Origin: Heyndrickxia acidicola
GTDB taxonomy: Bacteria > Bacillota > Bacilli > Bacillales > Bacillaceae_C
Length of the DNA: 64,000 nt
Reading direction: 5' to 3'
Assembly (NCBI RefSeq): GCF_001636425.1
Contig: NZ_KV440953.1
Coordinates: 2,554,847 to 2,618,846, forward strand
In this document: positions 26,966-35,782 of the stretch, piece after piece
Numbering within the stretch: the stretch's first letter is position 1
Layout of the letters: each line of letters starts with the position of its first letter
Notes under the pieces: model-generated
The model's database searches: none
Told to the model about the DNA's origin: nothing
Seen by the model: the letters and a program-made list of their open reading frames with translations, nothing else
Program-made: the position numbers and the translations under genes

Positions 26966-27331
26966 GATAAAGTTGCTCTCCCCATGGTCACTTGATAAGT
27001 ATTGGAACTTTTGGGACAGCCTCATAGAAAATTAAAAGAGCCTTATTGAAATAGAAACTATAGTAGATTTGTTGAAACCCGGGTGGCAAATTCGTAAAAG
27101 CTTAGGTAAACAATAGGACGGTCTCATTTGTTTTAAGCACCATTATATGATGCAGAAGTCCATTAAGGCCGCTTTAATGCTCTGATTTTGTCTTAGGGAA
27201 AGTGTATAGAAACATTTTTCAGGGTAAACAATACTGCTATGTAAAAACACATGTTTGTCGGGTATTCTTATGAGGAATTCAACCGTACTCTTATTGCTAC
27301 AAGCTTTTCATGAAGGAATCAAGAAAAGATA
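26966..27331. other. Gene-free stretch before pgl
   Basis: No ORF with a ribosome binding site, no repeat and no strong hairpin seen. It ends in the pgl promoter. Confidence 0.5.
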
Positions 27332-27340
27332 TGCTATAAT
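27332..27340 (+). promoter_or_regulatory. Extended -10 promoter of pgl
   Basis: TGCTATAAT (TGn plus TATAAT at 27335-27340). The -35 region (TGAAGG 18 bp upstream) is weak, as usual with extended -10 promoters. This gives a leader of about 110 nt. Confidence 0.55.
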
Positions 27341-27455
27341 GTCTACACAATGTGAGAATTCCTTCTATAATAATGGTTTTCTTTCTAGGTATTCCCTATC
27401 ATTCAGGCAAAAGAATACCCCTACAGAATTAGAAGTAACCGAAAGGAGCGTAAAA

Positions 27456-28514
27456 ATGGCTACAGGCAAAACATTTAGAGGATTTATTGGTACATACACA
27501 AAAGGGGACAGCAAAGGCATTTATACTTTTACATTTAATACAGAAACAAAAAAGCTTGAAGATGTAAAAGCGGTCGCTGAGCTTGGCAACCCTACCTACT
27601 TAACCATCAGCCCAGATAACCAATATCTGTATGCTGTCGAAAAAGATGGGGGCTCAGGCGGTGTTTCCTCTTACTCAGTTAATTCAGAAACGGGAGAGCT
27701 TGAATTTTTAAGCAAGCAGCTTCTTGAAGGCGCATCCCCTTGCCACATCAGTGTAAAGCATGATAACAGCACGATTGTAACTGCTAATTACCATAAAGGA
27801 ACCATTGAATCTTATTTAGTAAAAGACAATGGAAAAGTAGAGCCTCGTCTTTCTGTCGATGAGCATCAGGGAAGCGGCCCAAACAAAGACAGACAGGAAA
27901 AACCCCATGCCCACTATTCCGGTTTTACACCAGATGAAAAATATGTTGCAGCAATTGATTTAGGAATAGATGCAATAGATACATATGAAGTAAAAGAAGG
28001 GGTGCTAAAGCACGCCCACAGACTAACGGTTAAAGCAGGAAGCGGTCCCCGCCATTTGGAATTCCATCCAAACGGAAAATTTGCATATGTCATGACAGAG
28101 CTAAGCTCAGAAGTCATTGCCCTTCAATATAATGAAGAAGATGGAAGCTTTAAAGAAGTTCAATATATCTCAACCATTCCAGCAGACTTTACAGAAAATA
28201 ATCAGGGCAGTGCCATTCATGTTTCTGCTGATGGAAAATTTGTTTATGCTGCCAACCGAGGACATAACAGTATTGCTGTCTTCCGGATCCATGAAGGAAA
28301 CGGAGAGCTTGAACTTGTGGAAATCACTTCTACAGAAGGGAACTGGCCAAGGGACTTTGAGTTTGATCCAACGGAACAATTCCTTGTTGCCTCTAACGAA
28401 GAATCCGGTAATCTTGTTTTGTACTCACGCAATACGGAATCAGGAAAACTTTCTGTTCTTCAATCTGATGCAGTAGTTCCTTATCCAGTTTGTGTGAAAT
28501 TCTTAAATTATTAA
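27456..28514 (+). CDS. pgl: 6-phosphogluconolactonase, seven-bladed beta-propeller type
   Basis: A 352-residue lactonase of the YkgB/Pgl family, which hydrolyses 6-phosphogluconolactone in the oxidative pentose phosphate pathway. Repeated propeller blades are visible (GIYTFTFNTETKKLEDVK, GGVSSYSVNSETGELEFLSK, GHNSIAVFRIHEGNGELELV), with the conserved NPTYLTISPDNQYLYAV, EKPHAHYSGFTPDEKY and GPRHLEFHPNGKFAYV segments. The start at 27456 has AAAGGAG 6 nt upstream; the long open frame before it is leader. Cytoplasmic, single gene with its own promoter and terminator. Confidence 0.92.
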   Translation: MATGKTFRGFIGTYTKGDSKGIYTFTFNTETKKLEDVKAVAELGNPTYLTISPDNQYLYAVEKDGGSGGVSSYSVNSETGELEFLSKQLLEGASPCHISVKHDNSTIVTANYHKGTIESYLVKDNGKVEPRLSVDEHQGSGPNKDRQEKPHAHYSGFTPDEKYVAAIDLGIDAIDTYEVKEGVLKHAHRLTVKAGSGPRHLEFHPNGKFAYVMTELSSEVIALQYNEEDGSFKEVQYISTIPADFTENNQGSAIHVSADGKFVYAANRGHNSIAVFRIHEGNGELELVEITSTEGNWPRDFEFDPTEQFLVASNEESGNLVLYSRNTESGKLSVLQSDAVVPYPVCVKFLNY

Positions 28515-28518
28515 TGAG

Positions 28519-28550
28519 TAAAGCCTGGATATCATTTATCCAGGCTTTAT
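28519..28550 (+). terminator. Terminator of pgl
   Basis: AAAGCCTGGA-loop-TCCAGGCTTT, 5 bp after the stop codon. T-run short. Confidence 0.85.
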
Positions 28551-29686
28551 CTGCTATCGCAATGAATAAACCAGTGTGCTTTCCATCTGGCACCTGTTCT
28601 TAAGCAAATCACAGGTTTTCATACAATACCTGTTATCTTTTGATAAGCAGATTTATTTCTGCTTCAATGTATTCCTTTTTTTCTATCATCAGAATGAATG
28701 AATCGGAGAAACCTCCTATAGCAACCTTTTTAAAAACAAACACAAAAATTAGAAGCTGCCCGAATGAAAAAAACGCTGCCCATTTCATATCCCCAGGTTT
28801 CCAAAATTCTATCTGCAATAGGGCTTTTCCAATCCTTATCATTTTTTTCCAGCACAACATCTCTGCCTTCCTATGGTTTTTGTTTCTTCCTGTACTTTGG
28901 AAAATATTTAGAACTGAATTCTGTTCTAAATATTTCTTCATGGAAACTCACTGTACACAGAAATAACACCAAAAGCAGCTGCCCATTTGATTATATAAAA
29001 AGCCATATGAATCACCAAACCGGCAGTTTATCTGAAAGAATTTCTTTTAAAGAAGCTTTACATTACAATCCTTATGAAGAAGCATTTAAGGCTGCCAATC
29101 AGCCTTGCCAGGTAAGCTTTGGTACTTGGTATTCTTTTCATTGTTGAATACATCGAGCAGGCAAACAAACCTTTCCCATATTCCCCGGGCAATTTTTGTA
29201 GAAAAAACCAGAATTCCCTTTGAAAATGTGGAATGGCTTTTTTTTGGCTCTGGTGAAATCGGTGATTTTTACGTAAAATTACTCCTTTATAAATGGTTAA
29301 TGAATATTGAAACAATTGTACTTAAACACACTGGTGCTGGCTAAATTAAGATCAGGTGCTTGGCAATAAAAAGACCCGCCAATTTACAATGGCGAGTTTT
29401 GCTTTTTATGACCTTTGTCATGTTAAAACGATTCTAATGTTGATGCGAATTTTTCAGAAAAGCACCTCAAAAATGGAACTCTTTAAAGAAAGGGATATGC
29501 CCTTTAAATTTCATCCCCACAAAAAGGTGAAGTTTTAAATAATCACTACTATTCATGTGGTATTGGCTATTCATAAATAATGCTACTAATTATTTATGAT
29601 TTATCAGATGAAGAATTACGTTCTGAGGGGGCTAAATGATCAATATGAATTAATTAGTGATTGGCTATATCGCAGTTCCCGCGCGG
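28551..29686. other. 1.1-kb region without a convincing gene
   Basis: Overlapping frames of 60-127 codons occur on both strands, none with a clear ribosome binding site or recognisable protein. A perfect 13-bp inverted repeat (AAATATTTAGAAC...GTTCTAAATATTT, 28902-28935) sits at the centre, and a small hairpin GACCCGCCA-TTTACAA-TGGCGAGTTTT (about 29371-29400) resembles a terminator. It may be decayed coding DNA. Confidence 0.5.
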
Positions 29687-30745
29687 TTAGACCGCTAAGT
29701 TTCTTTTCCCAATTTCCTTAAGACCTGCTCGAATGAACAGGAAAACAACCACCCAGGAAATAACCATTAAAAAAAGCTGGACAAGGGGATACATCCCGAG
29801 GGTCGGGGAGTCCCAAATCGCATGCATGGCAACCACTAAGATAAAGACACGTAAGAATTTAAAATTTAACAGCATGTTAAATTTGAAGTGTCGGTCCCTT
29901 TTTGATCGGCAGAATGCTGCACCGGTCAAAGCCGCCCATGCAACATGCCCTCCCGGGGCAAAGATGGATCGCCATAGGATGGTGTTGTAGAGGTTCGGTC
30001 CGCCTCCGGAGAGAAGTGCCCTAAGAGCATATCCGGATGTTTCAAAAGCTGAGAAACCCGCCCCAATGGCAGCCCCTATGAGAAGACCATTTAGAATATA
30101 TTTGTATTTACGGAACCGTACAAACATAATCACCGTTACAGTTTTGGCTGTTTCTTCCACTATGCCAATCGCAATGGGATTGGTATTGTGTTTTAATATA
30201 TCAAAAAACACGAGTGCCGCCAACATGGAGAGAATCCCTCCAATAAACACGAAATAAATCACTTGATAAAAGGCAATATTTTGCGGAGCGTTCATTTCCC
30301 AAAAGAAGATGAGTATTGTAAATGGCACAGCAAAGGCACCCACAATAATCAATCCAGGCAAAAAATTTACATTATTAAAATAATTAAGGCCTATATAAAA
30401 ACCTGCAAAAATCAGAAGTGCTATGATGAATACTCTGGAAAAAAGCCAAGGTTTAGGCCATGTGTCTTTTACTTCCGAGAGTTTAGGCGTTGTGAGAGCA
30501 GTTCCTACGATAAACAAACGTTCAGCTTCCAAATTGCTGTGTTTACGGAAGACCCGCGAAAATATGTTATGGAATTTCGGCTGAATCGACCTTTCCGATT
30601 TTGGCACAAAATCTACATAATGAGCAAACTCATAAAAAAAACTGTTTTCATCCTCACCGTTATTCTTTTTTAAAAACCTCTCGCCACAATTTACGCAAAA
30701 CGATACTTCATCATGGTTGGAATAGTCACAATTCGTGCACTTCAA
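29687..30745 (-). CDS. prsW: PrsW-type intramembrane metalloprotease with N-terminal zinc ribbon
   Basis: A 352-residue membrane protein. N-terminal zinc ribbon CxxC-x(12)-CxxC (MKCTNCDYSN ... CVNCGERF, residues 3-21). Then eight or nine transmembrane segments with PrsW motifs: GIVEETAKTV (near 195), GLLIGAAIGAGFSAFETSGY, FAPGGHVAWAALTG and VVAMHAIWDS near the end, which supply Glu and His residues for the metal. B. subtilis PrsW cuts the anti-sigma factor RsiW; the target here is unknown. The start is TTG with GAGGAGGAAAGGAA upstream. The zinc ribbon and about 60 linker residues are additional to the B. subtilis protein. Confidence 0.85.
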   Translation of the reverse strand: MKCTNCDYSNHDEVSFCVNCGERFLKKNNGEDENSFFYEFAHYVDFVPKSERSIQPKFHNIFSRVFRKHSNLEAERLFIVGTALTTPKLSEVKDTWPKPWLFSRVFIIALLIFAGFYIGLNYFNNVNFLPGLIIVGAFAVPFTILIFFWEMNAPQNIAFYQVIYFVFIGGILSMLAALVFFDILKHNTNPIAIGIVEETAKTVTVIMFVRFRKYKYILNGLLIGAAIGAGFSAFETSGYALRALLSGGGPNLYNTILWRSIFAPGGHVAWAALTGAAFCRSKRDRHFKFNMLLNFKFLRVFILVVAMHAIWDSPTLGMYPLVQLFLMVISWVVVFLFIRAGLKEIGKRNLAV

Positions 30746-30959
30746 ATTCCTTTCCTCCTCAGGACTCAGTTTAATGCAATGCTCGTACCTATTGATAGTA
30801 AACGATAGTAATATTCCACAAATTTTCCTACTTTATTTATAATTTCTCTTTTTGAAACCGTTTCGTCTAGAGGAAGGGTGACAAGCGTCAAACTGGACCA
30901 ATTGTAGGCCTTGTCAATTTTCATAATTTTCACAAATAAAAAGACCGGAACAGAATAGA

Positions 30960-31130
30960 ACTATTTTACTTTCTATTGCCCAAGTGTTAATTAAGGGATG
31001 TATGATCTCTGGAATGCAAGGTTCCACGAAGCCATATCCTTTGTTCCCTTCATTGAAGAGAGACAGTGCCAAACTGCTCCAACTTTATTGCTCCAATCGG
31101 CTGTCCTCTCCCAGACCTCACTATTTGATT
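30960..31130 (-). pseudogene. Decayed partial copy of the neighbouring GNAT gene
   Basis: On the minus strand, PIGAIKLEQFGTVSL and, after a frame change, FNEGNKGYGFVEPCIPEI match the intact GNAT at 31570-32064 (EAIGAAWYRLFSETEKGYGFVDVCIPEL). A stop and a frameshift interrupt it, and neither end of the gene is present. Similarity is visible at the DNA level too (ACGAAGCC(A/G)TATCCTTT). Confidence 0.65.
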
Positions 31131-31151
31131 GCAAAAGGAGGATGTTTAAGA

Positions 31152-31317
31152 AAGGCTCTTTTCGTAAACTTTGTTGCTATTGGGCACAAAAATATCATTT
31201 TAAATATATGTTCAGTATTAAAACATGTGAATAGCATATGAAAAAATGCCACAAAGACAAACAATACATGGAATAATCCTTTGTACGTAAAGCAACAATC
31301 TATGCGAAAACAACCTT
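31152..31317. repeat. RepA dispersed repeat (copy 6, well preserved)
   Basis: AAGGCTCTTTTCGTAAACTTTGTTGC at one end and GTACGTAAAGCAACAATCTATGCGAAAACAACCTT at the other form imperfect inverted ends of about 25 bp; 166 bp long. The interior has ATATATGTTCAGTATTAAAAC and GTGAATAGC, shared with copy 9 at 56552. Confidence 0.85.
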
Positions 31318-31321
31318 AAGA

Positions 31322-31465
31322 AAAGAGCACTCGCCTTGCTCATCGGCGTACGGATTTCATAGTCTTTGATTGAGATAAAGGGAACAAAGCGAGGCCGTTC
31401 ACGTGCTGATATGGACTTATCGGAGGGAGGAGACGCAGAAATTTCGCTAGCCAATAGCTAGACAG
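31322..31465. repeat. RepD dispersed repeat (copy 2)
   Basis: AAGAGCACTCGCCTTGCTCATCGGCG..., AAAGGGAACAAAGCGAGGCCGTTCACGTGCTGA..., GACTTATCGGAGGGAGGAGACGCAG..., ending TAGCTAGACAGAG. It abuts RepA copy 6. Confidence 0.65.
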
Positions 31466-31524
31466 AGATTACATTGGTTAAATATTATTTTAATAAAAAT
31501 TCTATGCTTTTCTCTAAAATAAGC

Positions 31525-31550
31525 CTCCAATTAGGAGGCATTAGTCTTCA
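31525..31550 (-). terminator. Terminator of GNAT gene
   Basis: Minus strand TGCCTCC-TAATT-GGAGGCTTATTTT, 20 bp past the GNAT stop. Confidence 0.75.
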
Positions 31551-31569
31551 TAGGAATGTCATTCCAAAG

Positions 31570-32064
31570 CTATGATTTTTCAGCAAGTGAACATAACATG
31601 GTAATGGATGTCCCTGAAGCTCCGCACTCTATAAATCCCAGCTTCTTATACAAGTGAACTGCTTGATGATTTGCGGGATCAACACTTAGGGATAGGGCAG
31701 CGTATCCGTCTCTTTTTGCCTGTAAAAGAATCGCTTCCATCAGCTTAGTGCCTGCCCCCATTCCTCTTGCTTCTTCTTTTAGCGCAATCCCCAGTTCAGG
31801 AATACAAACGTCTACGAAGCCGTATCCTTTTTCAGTTTCACTGAATAAGCGGTACCACGCTGCCCCTATAGCCTCGTCATCATTATTTATTGCAATAAGT
31901 GCCCGATCACCTTTTCTTCCCCACCCCTCACTGTAATTTTTTAAATGTGGCAGTTTAAGAAGAACTTCTTTGGGAGGCTTTTCTTCAGGAATATACATTG
32001 ATTCATAGAGCATCTCCATTAAAAACACCTGCTCATTTTCTGCAAGTTCCCTAATAGAAACCAT
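31570..32064 (-). CDS. GNAT family N-acetyltransferase
   Basis: A 164-residue acetyltransferase. Seen: LGIALKEEARGMGAGTKLMEAILLQ with the acetyl-CoA loop (RGMGAG, near residue 104) and the NHQAVHLYKKLGFIECG motif B near 145. The start at 32064 is preferred: AAAGGGG lies 9 nt upstream, while the ATG three codons earlier touches that site. Substrate unknown. A decayed partial copy lies about 450 bp downstream. The gene is next to the end of the two-component operon and faces the same way, with about 70 bp between. Confidence 0.85.
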   Translation of the reverse strand: MVSIRELAENEQVFLMEMLYESMYIPEEKPPKEVLLKLPHLKNYSEGWGRKGDRALIAINNDDEAIGAAWYRLFSETEKGYGFVDVCIPELGIALKEEARGMGAGTKLMEAILLQAKRDGYAALSLSVDPANHQAVHLYKKLGFIECGASGTSITMLCSLAEKS

Positions 32065-32146
32065 CGCTTCCATCCCCTTTATTTAATTTTTTTTACCAAT
32101 AAATTCTGATTTACAACAGCTGTGACAGCAGCTGCCAGTAAATCCA

Positions 32147-32749
32147 TTAGAGCCAGCCTTTGCCTCTTGCAATCCTTATTGCCTCTATCCGGTTTTTGGC
32201 ATTGAGTTTTTGAAGGATTTCAGACATATAGTTTCGAATGGTGCCAGATGATAAGAATAAAAGCGAAGTCATTTCCTTTGTGGTTTTTCCATCAGCAGCC
32301 ATGATGAGGATTTCCTGTTCCCTTTGTGTAAGCGGATTTTCCTCCCTTATCGCCTCAAACATTAATTCCGGGCTGAAAATTCTTTTTCCCTTCATTACTC
32401 CTCGAATAGAATCTGCCAGTTCATCGACAGATCCGTCTTTTAGCAAATAACCATGAATGCCTGCTTTTACTGCACGTTCGAAATATCCCGGCCGTGCAAA
32501 AGTGGTAAGAATAATCACTTTTGCTGAAGAAGACTGTTTTGAAAGCTCCTCGGCAACTTCAAGCCCGCTTCGTAAAGGCATCTCAATATCCATTAGACAA
32601 ATATCAGGCTGGAGCTTCATAATAGAAGCAAGGGCATCCTCGCCATTCTGCGCCTGTCCCACTACCTGCATATCCCCTTCAAGATCCAGCAAAGATGCCA
32701 GTGCACCCAGCAGCATTCTCTGGTCCTCCGCGATAAATAATCTAATCAT
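32147..32749 (-). CDS. NarL/LuxR-family response regulator (YvfU/DesR-like)
   Basis: A 200-residue response regulator. Receiver domain at 1-118: acidic EDQ (residues 8-10), phospho-Asp in DICLMDIEMPLRSGLEV (Asp 54), Thr in VIILTTFARPGY and Lys in GYLLKDGSV. LuxR-type HTH at 135-200: NPLTQREQEILIMAADGKTT ... SGTIRNYMSEILQKL. It overlaps the kinase gene by 4 bp. Likely activates or controls the ABC exporter operon it belongs to. The arrangement equals B. subtilis yvfRSTU (and the related lnr operon). Confidence 0.93.
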   Translation of the reverse strand: MIRLFIAEDQRMLLGALASLLDLEGDMQVVGQAQNGEDALASIMKLQPDICLMDIEMPLRSGLEVAEELSKQSSSAKVIILTTFARPGYFERAVKAGIHGYLLKDGSVDELADSIRGVMKGKRIFSPELMFEAIREENPLTQREQEILIMAADGKTTKEMTSLLFLSSGTIRNYMSEILQKLNAKNRIEAIRIARGKGWL

Positions 32750-33888
32750 CCTGCAGAGTCCTCCTTCTTCGCTTTTTGTACAATGGGGATATTCAGCTGT
32801 ACGACTGCTCCCGAATCATTGAAGCATTGAACTTCTCCATCAATTAAGGCAAGCCTTTCCTCCATTCCCATCAATCCGTTACCTGCATTTGCCCTGTTCC
32901 CAAATCCCACACCGTTATCCTTAATTTGAATAAAAAGACGATCCATTGTTTGCTCTATTGTAATTCTGCATCCTGTAGCATAACTGTGCTTAACGATATT
33001 AGTCGCAGCCTCTCTTATACACATACTGATCATATTTTGATAGAGAAGAGGAATGCTGACTGAATCAAGCCTGCCTGCTGTTTCATAATCAATCCCTGCT
33101 GCCAGGAATATCTGCTGCAGCTGTGAAAGCTCTTCTGAAAGGGATACCGCCTTCATATTAGAAACCATCCCCCTAACCTGTTTTAAGGCCGCCCTTGAGG
33201 TTTTTTCTATTTCCTTCGCTTCAGCCTGTGCCCGTTGGGGATCCATAATAGCAAGCTTTGCGACAAGCTGGCTTTTTAACGTAATGAGTGAAAGGGTATG
33301 GCCAAGCGTATCATGGAGATCACGGGCAATCCGTATGCGCTCCTCCCTTTTCACCAACTCTTTAATTTGTTCGTTCGCCTGATCAAGCTTCTGCTCCAGT
33401 TCCTGGCGTGCATACATCGACCGCATTCCAAAAGGAGTGGCCAGCATCACAATGAAAAACGGAATGAAATACCAGATCCCTTCAACCTTATAAGCTATTT
33501 CAAAATAGATTAAAGGTAATATTAATATAAAGAACAAACCAATAAGCCATCTTCTAAATTTCTTTTTATCCTTGAAGTATGCGATAAAATTTGCAGGGTA
33601 AAAGCCTAAAAAAAGGCAGCCTGGATTGTAAAAAAACGTAAAAACAAGAATGATGGCCATTTGTATACCCAGCCATACCGAAAAATTCCAGGTTTTAGAA
33701 TCCAAAAAATACAGTTTGCGATAGGACCAAATAAATACAGCAAGCAAGCCAAAGCCCAGTACTTCCTTCAGAAAGGATGCCTGCCATATATAAAATGCAG
33801 GCATTAATAAATAGCACAGAAATACATACGGCAAAATTCCCATTCTTGGAGGAAAAGCTTGAAAACCTTTTATCCGGTTTTTCAACAT
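32746..33888 (-). CDS. HisKA_3-type sensor histidine kinase (YvfT/DesK-like)
   Basis: A 380-residue membrane sensor. Five or six transmembrane segments within residues 15-155 without a large extracellular loop (membrane stress sensing as in DesK/LnrJ), then a coiled region and the phosphoacceptor IARDLHDTLGHTLSLITLK (His about 197), N-box IREAATNIVKHS (about 300) and G-box DNGVGFGNRANAGNGLMGMEERL. The start at 33888 is taken because GGTGTGA precedes it and it follows the permease stop by 7 bp; the frame open to 33951 overlaps the permease. Confidence 0.9.
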   Translation of the reverse strand: MLKNRIKGFQAFPPRMGILPYVFLCYLLMPAFYIWQASFLKEVLGFGLLAVFIWSYRKLYFLDSKTWNFSVWLGIQMAIILVFTFFYNPGCLFLGFYPANFIAYFKDKKKFRRWLIGLFFILILPLIYFEIAYKVEGIWYFIPFFIVMLATPFGMRSMYARQELEQKLDQANEQIKELVKREERIRIARDLHDTLGHTLSLITLKSQLVAKLAIMDPQRAQAEAKEIEKTSRAALKQVRGMVSNMKAVSLSEELSQLQQIFLAAGIDYETAGRLDSVSIPLLYQNMISMCIREAATNIVKHSYATGCRITIEQTMDRLFIQIKDNGVGFGNRANAGNGLMGMEERLALIDGEVQCFNDSGAVVQLNIPIVQKAKKEDSAG

Positions 33889-33895
33889 GCATTCA

Positions 33896-34633
33896 TCACA
33901 CCGCTTCTTGTTTTCTTCTAATATATTTTGATAATAGCATGAAAAAGACAAAGTAGAACACCAGAATAATCATATTTTTCCATTCAGGAGAATGTCCCTG
34001 AATGATGTCCCAGGCACCATTTCCGAAATTGTAAGAAGGCAGCCATTCGCCAATCCGCTGCATCGTTTTTGGCATTACGCTTAAAGGCATCCATAGCCCT
34101 CCTGAAACAGCCAGGGCCATGTAAAGGATATTGCTGATTCCTGCAGCAGTGTCCACTTTTTTCATACTGCCAATGACGGTTCCAAGTGCAAGAAAAGGGC
34201 AGGATCCGATCAAAATCCACAAACCGCTGAGCACCCATTCCGCAAAGGTCAGGTGGATATGATTAATAAGTGCTCCGGCAATATATATAATGACAATGGA
34301 AAGCATGTGGATTACGGTCTGGCCCATCATCTGCGCAAAGAAATAGACATTATCCGGAAGCGGAGTCAGTCTCATATACGTCGACCAGCCCTGGGTACGC
34401 TCTTGTACCATTCGTATTCCCAGTGTCATAATGGAAGAACCCATTACACTAAAAACGGTCATGGACATTAAATAGTGAGCCTGCCACTCTGTTTGATTGG
34501 ACGCTCCTGTGTTCACCACCCTTGTAAAAATGAAATAGAACAAAATAGGCATGCACAATGACCAAAATACAAAGTATCGATTGCGGAGCACTCTCTTCAT
34601 CTCCGCCTTGCATTGCAGCTGCAGAGCTTTCAT
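33896..34633 (-). CDS. ABC transporter permease (ABC-2 type, YvfS-like)
   Basis: A 245-residue ABC-2 permease with six transmembrane helices (FVFWSLCMPILFYFIF, YLMSMTVFSVMGSSIMTLGI, VIHMLSIVIIYIAGALI, VLSGLWILIGSCPFLALGTVIG, ILYMALAVSGGLWMPLSV and MIILVFYFVFFMLLSKYI). Its start codon follows the ATPase stop directly (TAAATG). With the ATPase upstream it should export or provide resistance to an amphiphile, as the related LnrLMN system does for linearmycins; the substrate here is not known. Confidence 0.9.
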   Translation of the reverse strand: MKALQLQCKAEMKRVLRNRYFVFWSLCMPILFYFIFTRVVNTGASNQTEWQAHYLMSMTVFSVMGSSIMTLGIRMVQERTQGWSTYMRLTPLPDNVYFFAQMMGQTVIHMLSIVIIYIAGALINHIHLTFAEWVLSGLWILIGSCPFLALGTVIGSMKKVDTAAGISNILYMALAVSGGLWMPLSVMPKTMQRIGEWLPSYNFGNGAWDIIQGHSPEWKNMIILVFYFVFFMLLSKYIRRKQEAV

Positions 34634-35536
34634 TTAAATGGCCCCCTTTTGACTTACCGTTAATTGTTCAAATGCCTCTTCGAGTTTTCCGCTTTCAATT
34701 TGGATATCGCGCGCTCCTATTTTTTCTTCAAACAGAAGATAAAGGATTCTGTCCGTATCGTCTGTGTGTATAATAACCCTGCCGTTTCTCCGAAAAATAT
34801 GCTTAACACCCGATACCTTTAAAAAAGCTTCCAGTGAAACGGAGGGATCGACAATAAAGGATATCGTTTTTTTCTTAAGCTTTGCTTTTATCTGCTCTGG
34901 AGATCCATCCTCAATCATTCTCCCTTCCTTAAATAAAAGGATTCTGCCGGCTGTATCATCTGCTTCCTCAAGGTAATGTGTAGTAAAAATAATGGTTTTT
35001 CCTTGATGGGCAAGTGCATGAATTGTATCCCAGAAATACTTTCTTGCAATGGTATCCATTCCTACTGTCGGTTCATCCAAAACAATTAAATCCGGATTAC
35101 CAGCCAAGGCAAGGGCAAAGCTCAGCCTGCGCTTTTGCCCGCCTGAAAGCTTCTCTGCCATTGTTTTTAAATCAGACTCTGTCAGACCTGTTAACCGGAC
35201 CAGGTCTTCCATCGCCAGCGGCTCGGGGTAATAATGGCGCACCAGATCCAGTAATTCACTTACCTTTAAACCAGGCATTACACTGACCTCCTGAAGCATA
35301 ATTCCGATTTTTTCTCGCACTTCTTTTAAATCCGGGCGCTGCCCGAATAAAGCAACCTCTCCTTCAGAAGGATGTACAAGCCCCAGAAGCATATGAATCG
35401 TCGTTGATTTTCCTGCTCCATTCGGTCCCAGGATTGCAGTGACCTCTCCTTGTTTAATTGAAAAGGAAACATCGTCCACCGCTTTCTTCCCATGAAACAT
35501 TTTACTTACATTTTTCACAGATACTATTTCTCTCAT
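34634..35536 (-). CDS. ABC transporter ATP-binding protein (YvfR-like)
   Basis: A 300-residue ATPase. Seen: Walker A GPNGAGKSTTI (about 38-48), Q-loop IMLQEVSV, signature KLSGGQKRRLSFAL (about 133), Walker B NPDLIVLDEPTVGMD and H-loop TIIFTTHYLEEAD. The C-terminal 80 residues are the DrrA-like extension. ATG at 35536 has GGAGG 10 nt upstream; a TTG one codon earlier (7 nt) is possible. First gene of the exporter/two-component operon. Confidence 0.93.
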   Translation of the reverse strand: MREIVSVKNVSKMFHGKKAVDDVSFSIKQGEVTAILGPNGAGKSTTIHMLLGLVHPSEGEVALFGQRPDLKEVREKIGIMLQEVSVMPGLKVSELLDLVRHYYPEPLAMEDLVRLTGLTESDLKTMAEKLSGGQKRRLSFALALAGNPDLIVLDEPTVGMDTIARKYFWDTIHALAHQGKTIIFTTHYLEEADDTAGRILLFKEGRMIEDGSPEQIKAKLKKKTISFIVDPSVSLEAFLKVSGVKHIFRRNGRVIIHTDDTDRILYLLFEEKIGARDIQIESGKLEEAFEQLTVSQKGAI

Positions 35537-35604
35537 CAACCATCTACCTCCGTGTCAACTTATAGCTTAAGTTTAAATGGAATAATGAAAGCATTTAAGT
35601 CAAT

Positions 35605-35648
35605 AATGTCATGTCTTTTAAATGACAATTGTCATTTTCATCATGAAG
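35605..35648 (-). promoter_or_regulatory. Palindromic candidate operator upstream of the exporter operon
   Basis: Perfect 18-bp palindrome AAATGACAATTGTCATTT at 35620-35637, flanked by further ATGTCAT and TCATCATGA half-sites. About 85 bp upstream of the ATPase gene, where a LuxR-type regulator encoded by the same operon could bind. Confidence 0.5.
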
Positions 35649-35692
35649 ATTTATTCCTGTTTATTTGTGAATACTAAGCGGTACTGTTTCAT

Positions 35693-35717
35693 TTTTATGC
35701 GAAAACAGCCTTAAGGA
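35693..35717. repeat. RepA end fragment
   Basis: TTTTTATGCGAAAACAGCCTTAAGG equals the right end of RepA; the rest is missing. Confidence 0.5.
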
Positions 35718-35782
35718 AAAATAAATAAAGGGCTATTTGGCAAAAGCAATCTGTAAATTTCAACTTAACACTTTTAACAATT

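Noticed and set aside
28633..28941. 102-codon minus-strand ORF with one hydrophobic stretch
   Set aside because: No ribosome binding site and Lys/Phe/Ile-rich composition as expected from random AT-rich DNA; overlaps equally poor frames on the other strand.
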